From Pseudogracilibacillus sp. (lineage in GTDB: Bacteria; Bacillota; Bacilli; Bacillales; Amphibacillaceae): a stretch of 64,000 nt of DNA. This document shows positions 50,166 through 58,748 of the stretch, piece after piece. The stretch's first letter is position 1; every line of letters starts with the position of its first letter. Made by a program: the position numbers and the translations under genes. A model generated the notes under the pieces. That model searched no databases. It was not told the DNA's origin and saw only the letters and a list, made by a program, of their open reading frames with translations. The stretch is taken from positions 1 to 64,000 of the forward strand of contig JAPFDT010000001.1 of assembly GCA_026169815.1 (NCBI GenBank), given 5' to 3'.

Positions 50166-50239
50166 TTACTTTCCCTCCTCATTATTTAAGGTAATCATAT
50201 AATCTTACTATGAATTAGATGTAAAAAAATAAGCTAACT

Positions 50240-51049
50240 TTATTTCGTATTTATTTGATAATTACCTCCTAACAGTTCGAAAGTTTCCTTAACGTTCCCT
50301 AACAAATTGGCTTGATATAAACTATCTCCTCGTTCTTTCAATATGCTAGAAATCCTGCCTTCACCTATTGGACTTTGAAAGACTAAATTTCCTCCAGATA
50401 AGTGGAGTATTTGAATTTCTGCCTGTAATTGTTCATTAATAGTTACTTCACTCGCTTTTACATTCAGCAAGTCTGCCCATTTTGACACCGTTTCTTCTAA
50501 TTGATCAACTACAAATGTAAGATGTGAAAATGTTGCTTCAGAAGGATGGTCTGTAATAACGTTTCTGTTCGTTAAATCACTTCTTCGTTCCTCGTCACTT
50601 TCTTCCCATTCAATAATAAATGGTAGATCAAGAGATGCCTTTTCTTCTCCGACATATAATAACTTCCAGTTGATGACACTACCATCTGGTCTAGTGCGAG
50701 ATAGTGGAACTGGTCCTGTCACTGTAAGACCTTTTTCACGAAAATGTTCTGCCGCTGCTTCAATGTTTGTCGTTCGAATAGCAAATTTCGCAAATCCATC
50801 TTGGAAGTTATCTTTTACAACCTTTTCTAGTAAACTATGTCTTGGATGATCGATTTCCTTCAGCAATAATGTATCTGTTGCTCCTAAGAATTCGATATAA
50901 CTTAAATCAAAGTAACTTAATGTATTATAAGTACTACCTCTACTATGGGATCCACCTTCCACTGCATGGATTCCCTTTTCTTCTAAAACTTCAATCGCTT
51001 TATTCGGCTCTAATGTAAAATGTACAAGATGATCAAATTCAAAATTCAT
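50240..51049 (-). CDS. VOC-superfamily protein, Glyoxalase_3 type
   Basis: This 269-residue protein has two VOC halves: residues 3-130 (EFDHLVHFTLEPNKAIEVLEEKG) and about 165-260 (EATFSHLTFVVDQLEETVSKWADLL). HLVHFT and FSHLTF contain the histidines expected to bind a metal. The N-terminal half has the Glyoxalase_3 look. The reaction is unknown; possibilities are a ring-cleaving dioxygenase, epimerase or resistance protein. It lies between the M20 amidohydrolase and the importer genes. Confidence 0.8.
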   Translation of the reverse strand: MNFEFDHLVHFTLEPNKAIEVLEEKGIHAVEGGSHSRGSTYNTLSYFDLSYIEFLGATDTLLLKEIDHPRHSLLEKVVKDNFQDGFAKFAIRTTNIEAAAEHFREKGLTVTGPVPLSRTRPDGSVINWKLLYVGEEKASLDLPFIIEWEESDEERRSDLTNRNVITDHPSEATFSHLTFVVDQLEETVSKWADLLNVKASEVTINEQLQAEIQILHLSGGNLVFQSPIGEGRISSILKERGDSLYQANLLGNVKETFELLGGNYQINTK

Positions 51050-51068
51050 ATTTTTATTCCTCCATTTT

Positions 51069-52250
51069 TTAAAATAAATGATGTGCTACGATTTGCACAA
51101 ATGACTTTTCAATATTCAATAACGCTCTTTCATCAAAATCAAATTTCGGATGGTGATGTGGAAAATGAGTCGTTTCACTTTCATTCCGTGAGCCAACTTT
51201 AAAATATGTTCCAGGTCTTTCATTTAAAAAATAAGCGAAATCCTCTGCGCCCATTGCAGGAGTTAAATCAATGATTGCCTCTTTTCCAAACGTGTCTGAC
51301 AAAAGTTCGGCAACTGTTTCAGTTTCTTCTTGATGATTATTCAAAGCAGGGTAGCCGCGTAAATAATCGATATCATAAGATGCGTGTGCTGCGATTGTAT
51401 TACCTTTGACAATTGCACGTATTTCTTCTTCTATTTGATTACGTACACTATCTTCAAATGTCCGAACTGTTCCTTCAATCTTTGCTGTATCAGCAATGAT
51501 ATTAAAAGCAGTACCTGACTGAAATACCCCGATTGTAACAACTGCGGATTCTAATGGATTGATTCTTCGACTAACTACCTTTTGTAAAGATGTCACAATT
51601 TCACTTCCAACTACAACTGCATCGACAGTTGTATGAGGCATTGCTCCATGCCCACCTTTACCTTTAATATTGATTGTAAATTTATCAACCGCAGCCATAC
51701 GATAACCTGAACCTAAAGCAATTTTACCTAATGGTATGTCAGAAGCAAGGTGGGCACCATACACATAATCGACTCCGTCCAACACGTTTTCTTCGATCAT
51801 AAACTTTGCTCCACCTGGTGGTTTTTCCTCCGCATGTTGGAAAATGAATAATACAGTTCCTTTTATTTTCTCTCGAAAACGACTTAACGTTTGTGCTGTT
51901 CCTAATAATGCAGCTGTATGACCATCATGACCACATGCATGCATAACACCTTTATTTAATGATTTATACGAAACATCCTTTTCATCTTGAATTGGCAGGG
52001 CATCAAAATCAGCTCGAAGTGCAATTGTCTCCCCTTGTTCTGAACCTTTCAAAATACCGACTAATCCATTCCCACCAATACCTGATTTTACCTCCAACCC
52101 AAACTGAGTAAGTTTCTCCGCAATAAACTTTGCCGTTTCTGTTTCTTCAAAGGAAAGCTCCGGATGTTGATGCAAATATCTCCGCCAATCGCTGACATCA
52201 TTAAAATTATAATTAAGTTCTGTGAAAATATCCTCTTGAACTGTTTTCAA
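51069..52250 (-). CDS. M20D-family amidohydrolase (hippurate hydrolase-like)
   Basis: This 393-residue metal-dependent hydrolase removes acyl groups from N-acyl amino acids or similar amides in the cytoplasm. Zinc ligands occur in MHACGHDGHTA, FIFQHAEEKPPGGA and GAMGAEDFAYFL, and the lid domain is at about 185-300 (GKGGHGAMPHTTVDAV). The gene starts with TTG behind GGAGG. It is first of a five-gene operon with an SsuABC-like importer, which suggests the operon takes up its substrate. Confidence 0.9.
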   Translation of the reverse strand: MKTVQEDIFTELNYNFNDVSDWRRYLHQHPELSFEETETAKFIAEKLTQFGLEVKSGIGGNGLVGILKGSEQGETIALRADFDALPIQDEKDVSYKSLNKGVMHACGHDGHTAALLGTAQTLSRFREKIKGTVLFIFQHAEEKPPGGAKFMIEENVLDGVDYVYGAHLASDIPLGKIALGSGYRMAAVDKFTINIKGKGGHGAMPHTTVDAVVVGSEIVTSLQKVVSRRINPLESAVVTIGVFQSGTAFNIIADTAKIEGTVRTFEDSVRNQIEEEIRAIVKGNTIAAHASYDIDYLRGYPALNNHQEETETVAELLSDTFGKEAIIDLTPAMGAEDFAYFLNERPGTYFKVGSRNESETTHFPHHHPKFDFDERALLNIEKSFVQIVAHHLF

Positions 52251-52648
52251 TTAAAATTCCTCCATTTCAATCCCGATTAAATTGATGTGATTAATTATAT
52301 TATATGGCTTACCAAATAAAATGCAAGCCCAAAATTACCAAATTTTATAAAAAATTCCTTTTTATCAATAAATTATTGTTTCGCTTCATTAAATGATCTT
52401 TTAAATAATTTACACATTTATTTAAAACAAAGTAAAATAAGTATAACGTTTGATTAAGATAATTTAATAAAAAAAGCTGCAAACCAATTATGTTCGGTTT
52501 GCAGCTTTTTTCTAACCTTTATTCAAATAATGCAGGATAAAATCCTTCTGCTAATTTTTGTAATCCTAAAGATACTCTTACGTTTTCTGTTGTATCTTCT
52601 ACAGCTGCTGCAATTGAATGTTCGGTGATAAGTTAAAATTGAATTAAA
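52251..52648 (-). pseudogene. Gap with a C-terminal gene fragment and its terminator
   Basis: On the minus strand a frame from about 52632 to the TAA at 52519 reads HSIAAAVEDTTENVRVSLGL and ends FYPALFE. It has no start codon or ribosome site and looks like the last ~35 residues of a lost gene that I cannot identify. A strong terminator, GCTGCAAACC...GGTTTGCAGC plus T run (52471-52511), still follows it. The remainder, 52251-52470, is the likely promoter region of the M20 operon. Confidence 0.6.
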
Positions 52649-52649
52649 A

Positions 52650-52682
52650 CAGTAAAAAAAGCCTAGGTATAGGCTTTTTAAT
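52650..52682 (-). terminator. Terminator of the acyl-CoA dehydrogenase gene
   Basis: AAAAAGCCTATACCTAGGCTTTTTTT on the minus strand forms a short 10-bp stem with a T run, 36 bases after the 52718 stop. Confidence 0.8.
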
Positions 52683-52717
52683 GGATGATTTTATCACTTT
52701 CTACTATTAATATTTCT

Positions 52718-53908
52718 TTATTTTTCCCATGCTGGTAACATGTTATTTAATCGCTTATCTGTTCGATACCCTAACACATATTCTGCTTGTAAAATCGTAT
52801 GAATTTCACGTGTTCCTTCATAAATAACTGGCGCTTTAGAATTTCGTAAATAACGTTCTACAGGATATTCATCAGAAAAACCATAAGCACCATGGATTTG
52901 CACAGCATCATCTGCTGCTTTATTGGCAAAATCACATGCTTGCCACTTTGCAAGTGACGTTTCTCTCGTATTCCGCTTTCCAGCATTTTTTAACTCTCCT
53001 ACACGATATACGAGTAATTGACTCATTTGATAACCCGCTTCCATTTCAGCAATCATCTGCTGAACGAGTTGATGTTTACCAATTGGTTTACCGAACGTTT
53101 CTCTTTCATGACAGTATGCGACACTCGCTTCTATACAAGCAACAATTTGACCAACCGCTCCTGCGGCAACTGTGAATCTTCCGTTATCAAGTGATGCCAT
53201 CGCAATTTTAAATCCTTCGCCTTCTTCACCGAGTAAATTTTCTTCTGGAACCCTTACATTATCAAAAAATATTTCTCCTGTATTTCCAGCTCGAATTCCC
53301 ATTTTCCCTGCAATCGCTTTTGAAGAAAAACCTGCAAACTCTCTTTCAACAATAAAAGCGGAAATTCCTTTATGTTTTTTTGACTTATCTGTGTAAGCAA
53401 ATACTAAAAAATTATCTGCCTTATCGCAAAGTGAAATCCACGTTTTAGAACCATTTAAAATATATTCATTACCTTCTTTTCTTGCTGTTGTTTGCATCGC
53501 CGCTACATCGGATCCTGCTCCAGGTTCTGTTAAACCGAATGCACCTAACTTTTCTCCTTTCGCTTGTGGTACAAGATATTTTTGCTTTTGTTTTTCCGTT
53601 CCCCACTGGAGAAGAGACATACTATTTAATCCAATATGAACAGAAACCGCCGTTCGAAAAGCCGTATCTCCTCGTTCTAGTTCTTCACACAAAATCGCAA
53701 GGGAATTGTAATCCATCCCACTTCCTCCATATTTTGCAGGAATACAAACTCCCATAAACCCCATTTCCGCAAGTTTACTATCCATTTCCGGATCATAAAA
53801 TCCTTGCCTATCCCATTTAGAAATATGTGGCATAATTTCTTTATCTACAAAATTTCTTGCGGTTTTCTTCAACAGTTCTTGTTCCTCAGATAATTCAAAG
53901 TTCATCAT
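52718..53908 (-). CDS. Acyl-CoA dehydrogenase
   Basis: This flavoenzyme of 396 residues makes the alpha,beta double bond in an acyl-CoA and passes electrons to ETF. Signatures are GAFGLTEPGAGSD near residue 130, WISLCDKAD, and QIHGAYGFSDEYPVERYLRN near the C-terminus. The catalytic base is the Glu in PVIYEGTREIH. The chain-length class cannot be fixed; pairing with a class III CoA-transferase suggests a dicarboxylic or branched acyl-CoA, such as glutaryl-CoA. It starts one base after the CoA-transferase stop. Confidence 0.9.
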   Translation of the reverse strand: MMNFELSEEQELLKKTARNFVDKEIMPHISKWDRQGFYDPEMDSKLAEMGFMGVCIPAKYGGSGMDYNSLAILCEELERGDTAFRTAVSVHIGLNSMSLLQWGTEKQKQKYLVPQAKGEKLGAFGLTEPGAGSDVAAMQTTARKEGNEYILNGSKTWISLCDKADNFLVFAYTDKSKKHKGISAFIVEREFAGFSSKAIAGKMGIRAGNTGEIFFDNVRVPEENLLGEEGEGFKIAMASLDNGRFTVAAGAVGQIVACIEASVAYCHERETFGKPIGKHQLVQQMIAEMEAGYQMSQLLVYRVGELKNAGKRNTRETSLAKWQACDFANKAADDAVQIHGAYGFSDEYPVERYLRNSKAPVIYEGTREIHTILQAEYVLGYRTDKRLNNMLPAWEK

Positions 53909-53909
53909 G

Positions 53910-55058
53910 TCAGCTCCTTTTATTTAAAATCTCCTCATTATGTTCTCCTATATCAGGAGGATATTGACGAAATGTAACAGGGGTTCTAGATAATTTTAGA
54001 GGACTACCTATCATATTAATTTTCCCTGCTGTTGGATGTTCCATATTAATAAACATATGACGCGCTTCTAGTTGTGGATCATGATACACTTCTTCTAAAT
54101 TTTGAATCGGGCCACAAGGTATGGAATGTTGATCACATAACTTTTTCCAGTGGGCGATTGAGTATTTTAAAAACTCCCTTTGTAATATGGGAATTAGAGA
54201 GCTTCTATTTGCGACTCGGTTTGGATTCGTACGATATTTATCATTATCTGCTAAATGAGGGATCATTAATATGTGACACAATCGCCTAAACTGATCATCA
54301 TTTCCTACAGCTATCACCATTTCTCCGTCACTTGCGATAAATGTTTGATATGGGACAATATTTGCATGGCGATTACCTAATCTTTGTGGAATCTGTTTAC
54401 TCATTAAATAATTACTCCCTATATTAATGAGTGAGCTCACAGCACTATCATATAATGAGAGATCAATCTTCTGCCCTTTCCCTGATCTTGTTCTTTCTAG
54501 TAATGCTGCTTGAATACCAATATTCGCATATAATCCTGTCAGTACATCGACTATTGCTACTCCAACCTTTTGCGGTTCAGAACTTTCCTCTCCGGTAATA
54601 CTCATCAATCCACTCATTGCTTGAATAATATAATCATAACCTGGTAGTTCACTATAAGGTCCCGTTTCTCCAAATCCAGTAATAGAACAATAAATTATTT
54701 TGTTATTAATTTTCTGTAATACATCATATGAGATTCCTAACTTTTCCATCGTTCCTGCTTTAAAATTATTAATAACAACATCTGCTTCTTTTACTAATAT
54801 TTTCACTTGCTGAATCCCTTTTTCTGACTTTAAATCTATTGTGACACTTTTTTTATTCCGGTTAGCTGATAAATAATAAGCGCTTACATTCCCTTGAAAA
54901 GGTGGTCCCCATTTTCTCGTTTCATCTCCTTTTTCTGGAACTTCTACCTTTATTACTTCTGCTCCTAAATCACCGAGAATCATTGTACAATAAGGACCGG
55001 CTAATACTCTTGATAGGTCAAGAACTTTAATTCCTGCTAAAGCTCCTTGCATCGTCAT
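53910..55058 (-). CDS. Class III (CaiB/BaiF) CoA-transferase
   Basis: This 382-residue enzyme moves CoA between carboxylic acids. The N-terminal VLDLSRVLAGPYCTMILGDLGAEVIKVE and NRNKKSVTIDLKSEKG are family signatures. The catalytic Asp lies in VGVAIVDVLTGLYA near residue 170. The second ATG (55052) may be the true start, being better spaced from GGAGGTG. It probably activates the acid that the neighbouring dehydrogenase then oxidises. Confidence 0.92.
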   Translation of the reverse strand: MTMQGALAGIKVLDLSRVLAGPYCTMILGDLGAEVIKVEVPEKGDETRKWGPPFQGNVSAYYLSANRNKKSVTIDLKSEKGIQQVKILVKEADVVINNFKAGTMEKLGISYDVLQKINNKIIYCSITGFGETGPYSELPGYDYIIQAMSGLMSITGEESSEPQKVGVAIVDVLTGLYANIGIQAALLERTRSGKGQKIDLSLYDSAVSSLINIGSNYLMSKQIPQRLGNRHANIVPYQTFIASDGEMVIAVGNDDQFRRLCHILMIPHLADNDKYRTNPNRVANRSSLIPILQREFLKYSIAHWKKLCDQHSIPCGPIQNLEEVYHDPQLEARHMFINMEHPTAGKINMIGSPLKLSRTPVTFRQYPPDIGEHNEEILNKRS

Positions 55059-55078
55059 CCCACCTCCTTAATATAAAA

Positions 55079-55163
55079 TAGCCAGTTCAAAACAACACAG
55101 AACACAATCTTCTTGTTGTTAACAAGAGAAAGATTGCCTGGTTATTTGAACTGGCTTTTACTT
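55079..55163. terminator. Nested 83-nt inverted repeat upstream of the CoA-transferase gene
   Basis: Outer arms AGCCAGTTCAAA / TTTGAACTGGCT enclose an inner stem, CAATCTT...CTTGTT with AACAA...AAGATTG. A T-rich end follows on either strand, so it may end the reductase gene (55270-55986, minus). It is much longer than the other terminators here, so a regulatory or mobile origin is possible. Confidence 0.65.
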
Positions 55164-55269
55164 ACTGATTCCACTTTGATATAAAGTTGAAAATAAGCTA
55201 GGCAGTTTTTCATTACGTTTATAATTACATCCTAACTTATTTCACGAATTTTGTAAATAGTTAATTAGT

Positions 55270-55986
55270 TTAAACCGATACATCTACTTGTAAAAAATTA
55301 GCTAATTGTCCTTTACGCTTATCAAGGACAATTTGTTCGTGATGAATTCCTTGTTCTTCAAGTACTGCGATATTTTGCAGGAGGAATTCGTCGCTCCCTA
55401 CAATATAGTAAAGTGCGTCTTTATCTGCTGCTAATTTTTTCACTTCATCATAATAGTCTTGACGATTATCTACAAACTGTGATGTGAATTTTTTGTCTGA
55501 TGCTGATGTGAAAATATCTTGGAACAAGTAATCTTGTGATGAATCAACATTTAAGGAATGGATGTGATTCACATTGTCAGGACGATCAAAGTAATCTAGT
55601 ACGAGTGGTCTAAATGTGGCTAAACCAACGCCTGCAGATAGTAAGTACACATGTTTAGCTTCTCTTTTCAACGGTACATTGGAATGTGTTTTGAAAATCG
55701 CTACATAATCGCCAATATTATGTGATCTTAATGTTGCTTTAAATTCAGAGCAATCTTCCTTAATTCTCGTTGTAATTCCAATTGAATTTTCATTTGGCAA
55801 TGTTGTGATTGACATGTGACGAATGAGACTGCGGTTTGGTTTATCTCCGGCATTGAAGCCTTCAAGTGCAAAATGAGTATGTGCACCTTCTTCCCATGTA
55901 AAACCTTCCGGAAGTTCGAGATAATATGTTTTTACCTCGGGTGTCTCTTCAACGATATCATTTATCTTAGTCCAGTATATTTGCAT
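55270..55986 (-). CDS. Ferredoxin-NADP reductase-like flavoprotein, Fur-controlled
   Basis: This 238-residue protein has the FNR fold: an N-terminal flavin-binding barrel with RSLIRHMSITTLPNE (RxxS-type flavin motif) and ITTRI, then a nucleotide-binding half starting YLLSAGVGLATFRPLV and closing with YYIVGSDEFL. No ferredoxin or globin domain is attached. A near-perfect Fur box lies upstream, so expression should rise in low iron. A ferric-siderophore or ferric-ion reductase role is the leading inference. It stands alone. Confidence 0.82.
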   Translation of the reverse strand: MQIYWTKINDIVEETPEVKTYYLELPEGFTWEEGAHTHFALEGFNAGDKPNRSLIRHMSITTLPNENSIGITTRIKEDCSEFKATLRSHNIGDYVAIFKTHSNVPLKREAKHVYLLSAGVGLATFRPLVLDYFDRPDNVNHIHSLNVDSSQDYLFQDIFTSASDKKFTSQFVDNRQDYYDEVKKLAADKDALYYIVGSDEFLLQNIAVLEEQGIHHEQIVLDKRKGQLANFLQVDVSV

Positions 55987-56029
55987 CTTACATTCTCCTC
56001 ATCCATAGTAAGTATCTATTATCTACTAT

Positions 56030-56055
56030 ACCATAATGATAATCATTCTCAACTA
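56030..56055 (-). promoter_or_regulatory. Fur box
   Basis: On the minus strand TGAGAATGATTATCATTATG matches the 7-1-7 Fur consensus TGATAATNATTATCA with one or two changes. It lies about 45 bases before the reductase start, overlapping the likely promoter (TATAG... at 56025-56032). Confidence 0.82.
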
Positions 56056-56085
56056 AATGATTTTTGGAGAGCGATTTTATAAAAT

Positions 56086-56445
56086 TTAACACCCTACTTC
56101 CACTGCTGCGTTGACGATATACATTAAATCATTTTTATCGTTTTGGTCTTCTAAATATATACCACTCGTTGTTGCCATCCCGCCTTGCATCACTTCAACT
56201 GTTACTTCGCCATATGGAATTAAACGTTTAATTTTATCGTGATCTAACGTAGCTAAATCTTGAGGTATTGCTAACTTTACATTTACTTTCATCTTATTTA
56301 AATCTTCATTTGGAAGTAATTTACGAATACCAGGCATAGAATTATAATGAATCGCGTCTTTCACAGCACGAGTTGCCGCTTCATTTACATCTTGTCCATG
56401 TACGTCGATTCCAGTTCCTGTTTCAATAAAAATAATTTCTTTCAT
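56086..56445 (-). CDS. Lin0512-family protein in the thiamine operon
   Basis: This 119-residue protein matches the Lin0512 family: MKEIIFIETGTGIDVHGQD, TRAVKDAIHYNSMPGI, then VEVMQGGMATTSG. The family has no known function. Its ATG overlaps the thiM stop by four bases, placing it as the last gene of the TPP-riboswitch operon. A role in thiazole or thiamine handling is suggested by position only. Confidence 0.85.
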   Translation of the reverse strand: MKEIIFIETGTGIDVHGQDVNEAATRAVKDAIHYNSMPGIRKLLPNEDLNKMKVNVKLAIPQDLATLDHDKIKRLIPYGEVTVEVMQGGMATTSGIYLEDQNDKNDLMYIVNAAVEVGC

Positions 56446-57236
56446 AACTGTTCCTCCATCACATTAAGTTTTGCTTGCATGGCTATTATTTCATCTGTTA
56501 AAAAATATAACTGATCTAGAAATGCTGGAATAAACGAGCCTGGTCCTGTCGCCCTTTTCATCGCTTCTTCTGCCGCTATACCGTATCCGGCTACCGCTCT
56601 TGTACATGCATCGTACATATCTCCTTCAGCTGTACTAACAAAAGCTGCAATAATCGAATTCAGCGTACATCCACTAGCCGTTATATTTTGTAGCATCTCA
56701 TGTCCATTTTGACACAGTATTGTCCTTTGTCCATCTGTAATGACATCTGTTTCACCTGTCGCAACTACTATCGTATCATATTTTTTCGCTACTAATTTCG
56801 CTATAGCTGGATCGTTTTCTGCAAGCACGTTATCTGGACTAACTGTTTTATCTAACGCATTACCTAAAACGGCAATTTCACCAGCATTGGCACAAATTAC
56901 AGCTAATTTTATTGTGGAGAGAATTTCATGAATGACAGTTGTTCGAAAAGTTGTTGCACCAATCGCAATCGGATCTAAAATAACTGGAACACCTGATTCA
57001 TTTGCTGATTTGCCCGCTAGCAACATCGCCTCAGCACGTTCTTCTGTTAATGTTCCAAGATTTAACACAACAACGTCTGCATGTTGGGCCATCTCTACCG
57101 CTTCTCTTGGTGTATGAGACATAGCCGGGGATGCCCCTATTGCAATCAACCCATTGGCAGCAAAATTAGTAGCGACTTCATTCATTACGTTAAAAATAAG
57201 TGGCGATTCTTGTTTTATGTTTGTAAGATAGCTCAT
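56442..57236 (-). CDS. thiM: Hydroxyethylthiazole kinase
   Basis: ThiM phosphorylates salvaged 4-methyl-5-(2-hydroxyethyl)thiazole. The product is 264 residues from the ATG at 57236, which has an AGAGGAAG site; the ORF-track start is 16 codons too early and lies near the thiE stop. Motifs are GASPAMSH, VILDPIAIGATTFRT and the phosphate-binding NITASGCTLNSIIAAF with the usual Cys. It is followed by the Lin0512 gene. Confidence 0.94.
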   Translation of the reverse strand: MSYLTNIKQESPLIFNVMNEVATNFAANGLIAIGASPAMSHTPREAVEMAQHADVVVLNLGTLTEERAEAMLLAGKSANESGVPVILDPIAIGATTFRTTVIHEILSTIKLAVICANAGEIAVLGNALDKTVSPDNVLAENDPAIAKLVAKKYDTIVVATGETDVITDGQRTILCQNGHEMLQNITASGCTLNSIIAAFVSTAEGDMYDACTRAVAGYGIAAEEAMKRATGPGSFIPAFLDQLYFLTDEIIAMQAKLNVMEEQL

Positions 57237-57264
57237 TATATACTTCCTCTCTTTTTTCCAATTT

Positions 57265-57882
57265 TTATAATTTACTAATGACACATTTCACATTATCGGC
57301 TTTCGTAATTGCTGAAATGACAGACACACCATCTGCACCCGCTTCTAGCACTTTGTGAGCATTATCTGTTGTAATACCACCAATTCCTACAATAGGTAAT
57401 GATGGGAATTCCTTTCTCAGTGTTTCAATCCACTGTAATCCAACGGCATCTTTTGCATCTTCTTTTGATAATGTCGGAAACACAGCTCCAGCTCCGACAT
57501 AATCGATTAAATCAATCGGACTTTGTGTTAATTCCTCTCTATTTGAAATAGAAAGTCCAATTATTTTATTAGGAAACCTTTTTCTAATTTCCTCAACAGA
57601 CATATCTCCTTGTCCTACATGAATACCATCAACATTTAGGACATCTACTAAATCAATATCATCATTAATAAAAAATGGTACATTATGATCCTGGCACATC
57701 GCCCGTAATTGTTTACCTAATGTTAACTTTGCTTCTCCTGTCAGTGCTCCTGTTCCTTTTTCCCGAAATTGAAATGCTGTTATCCCTCCTTGAATTGCTT
57801 CATCAAGTATATCGACAGGATCTCGTTTACAATTTTGACTGCCCATAATAAAATATTTTCGTAATAGTTGTTTGACTTGCAT
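57265..57882 (-). CDS. thiE: Thiamine-phosphate synthase
   Basis: ThiE joins HMP-pyrophosphate and thiazole phosphate to thiamine phosphate. The 205-residue product starts MQVKQLLRKYFIMGSQN at the ATG that shares a base with the thiD stop (TAATG). It shows QFREKGTG, the FINDDIDLV loop, DGIHVGQGDM, and the phosphate-binding GIGGITTDNAHKVLEAGADG followed by SVISAI. The ORF-track start lies inside thiD and is not used. Confidence 0.95.
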   Translation of the reverse strand: MQVKQLLRKYFIMGSQNCKRDPVDILDEAIQGGITAFQFREKGTGALTGEAKLTLGKQLRAMCQDHNVPFFINDDIDLVDVLNVDGIHVGQGDMSVEEIRKRFPNKIIGLSISNREELTQSPIDLIDYVGAGAVFPTLSKEDAKDAVGLQWIETLRKEFPSLPIVGIGGITTDNAHKVLEAGADGVSVISAITKADNVKCVISKL

Positions 57883-58691
57883 TATACTTTTACTCCTTTT
57901 GCTATTCTCGGTGCCCAATGATTTGTCGGACCACTCCCATGCCCGATAGCTAAGGAATGTCGAATTGCAAGTGTAATATATTGTTTTGCCAATGCAACTG
58001 ACTCAACTAACGTATTTCCTTGGCTTAAGTAAGCAGTCATAGCCGCCGATAATGTACAGCCAGTTCCGTGTGTATTGTCTGTTTCTATGCGCTCAGATGA
58101 AAAATCATAAAACTCACTGCCATCATATAAAATATCGATAGCTTCTCCTTCCATATGTCCACCTTTTACGAGGGCTGCTTTAACTCCGAACTCTTTAACA
58201 ATTTCTTGTGCTGCTAAAGTCATTGCATCAACTGTTTCTATTTTTCTATTAAGTAAATGTTCTGCTTCTGGAATGTTAGGCGTTACAACTGTTGTGATTG
58301 GAAGTAGTTCATCCCGAAGGAAAACTCGTGCCTCCTCGTTGATTAACGTATCTCCACTCGTCGTCACCATTACGGGATCCATGACATAAGGTACGGTCAG
58401 ATGTTGTATTTGCTCTTTTATTAATTTCATCATATCTACATTTGCAATCATTCCTGTTTTAAAAGCATGAACAGGAATATCTTTTATTACTGCATTGAGT
58501 TGTGATTCAATCATCGAGAGCGGTAAATGATGGACATCTTGCACACCCATTGTATTTTGCGAAACAACAGAAGTGATCACAGACATGCCATAACTTTTCA
58601 ATTCCTGAAATGTTTTTAAATCGGCTTGAACCCCTGCTCCCCCTGATGGATCTGTTCCAGCAATTGTAAGGACAGATGGTATAAAATTCAT
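57882..58691 (-). CDS. thiD: Hydroxymethylpyrimidine / phosphomethylpyrimidine kinase
   Basis: ThiD phosphorylates HMP twice to give HMP-pyrophosphate. The 269-residue protein has the ribokinase-like opening LTIAGTDPSGGAGVQADLKT, DPVMVTTSGDTLI and the C-terminal catalytic motif NTHGTGCTLSAA. It lies between thiW and thiE; it could act on HMP produced by TenA. Confidence 0.96.
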   Translation of the reverse strand: MNFIPSVLTIAGTDPSGGAGVQADLKTFQELKSYGMSVITSVVSQNTMGVQDVHHLPLSMIESQLNAVIKDIPVHAFKTGMIANVDMMKLIKEQIQHLTVPYVMDPVMVTTSGDTLINEEARVFLRDELLPITTVVTPNIPEAEHLLNRKIETVDAMTLAAQEIVKEFGVKAALVKGGHMEGEAIDILYDGSEFYDFSSERIETDNTHGTGCTLSAAMTAYLSQGNTLVESVALAKQYITLAIRHSLAIGHGSGPTNHWAPRIAKGVKV

Positions 58692-58748
58692 ATTTATTTT
58701 CCTTTCTTTTAGTTATATTTTATTGTGATTCCTTTTCTTACAAGTTAG

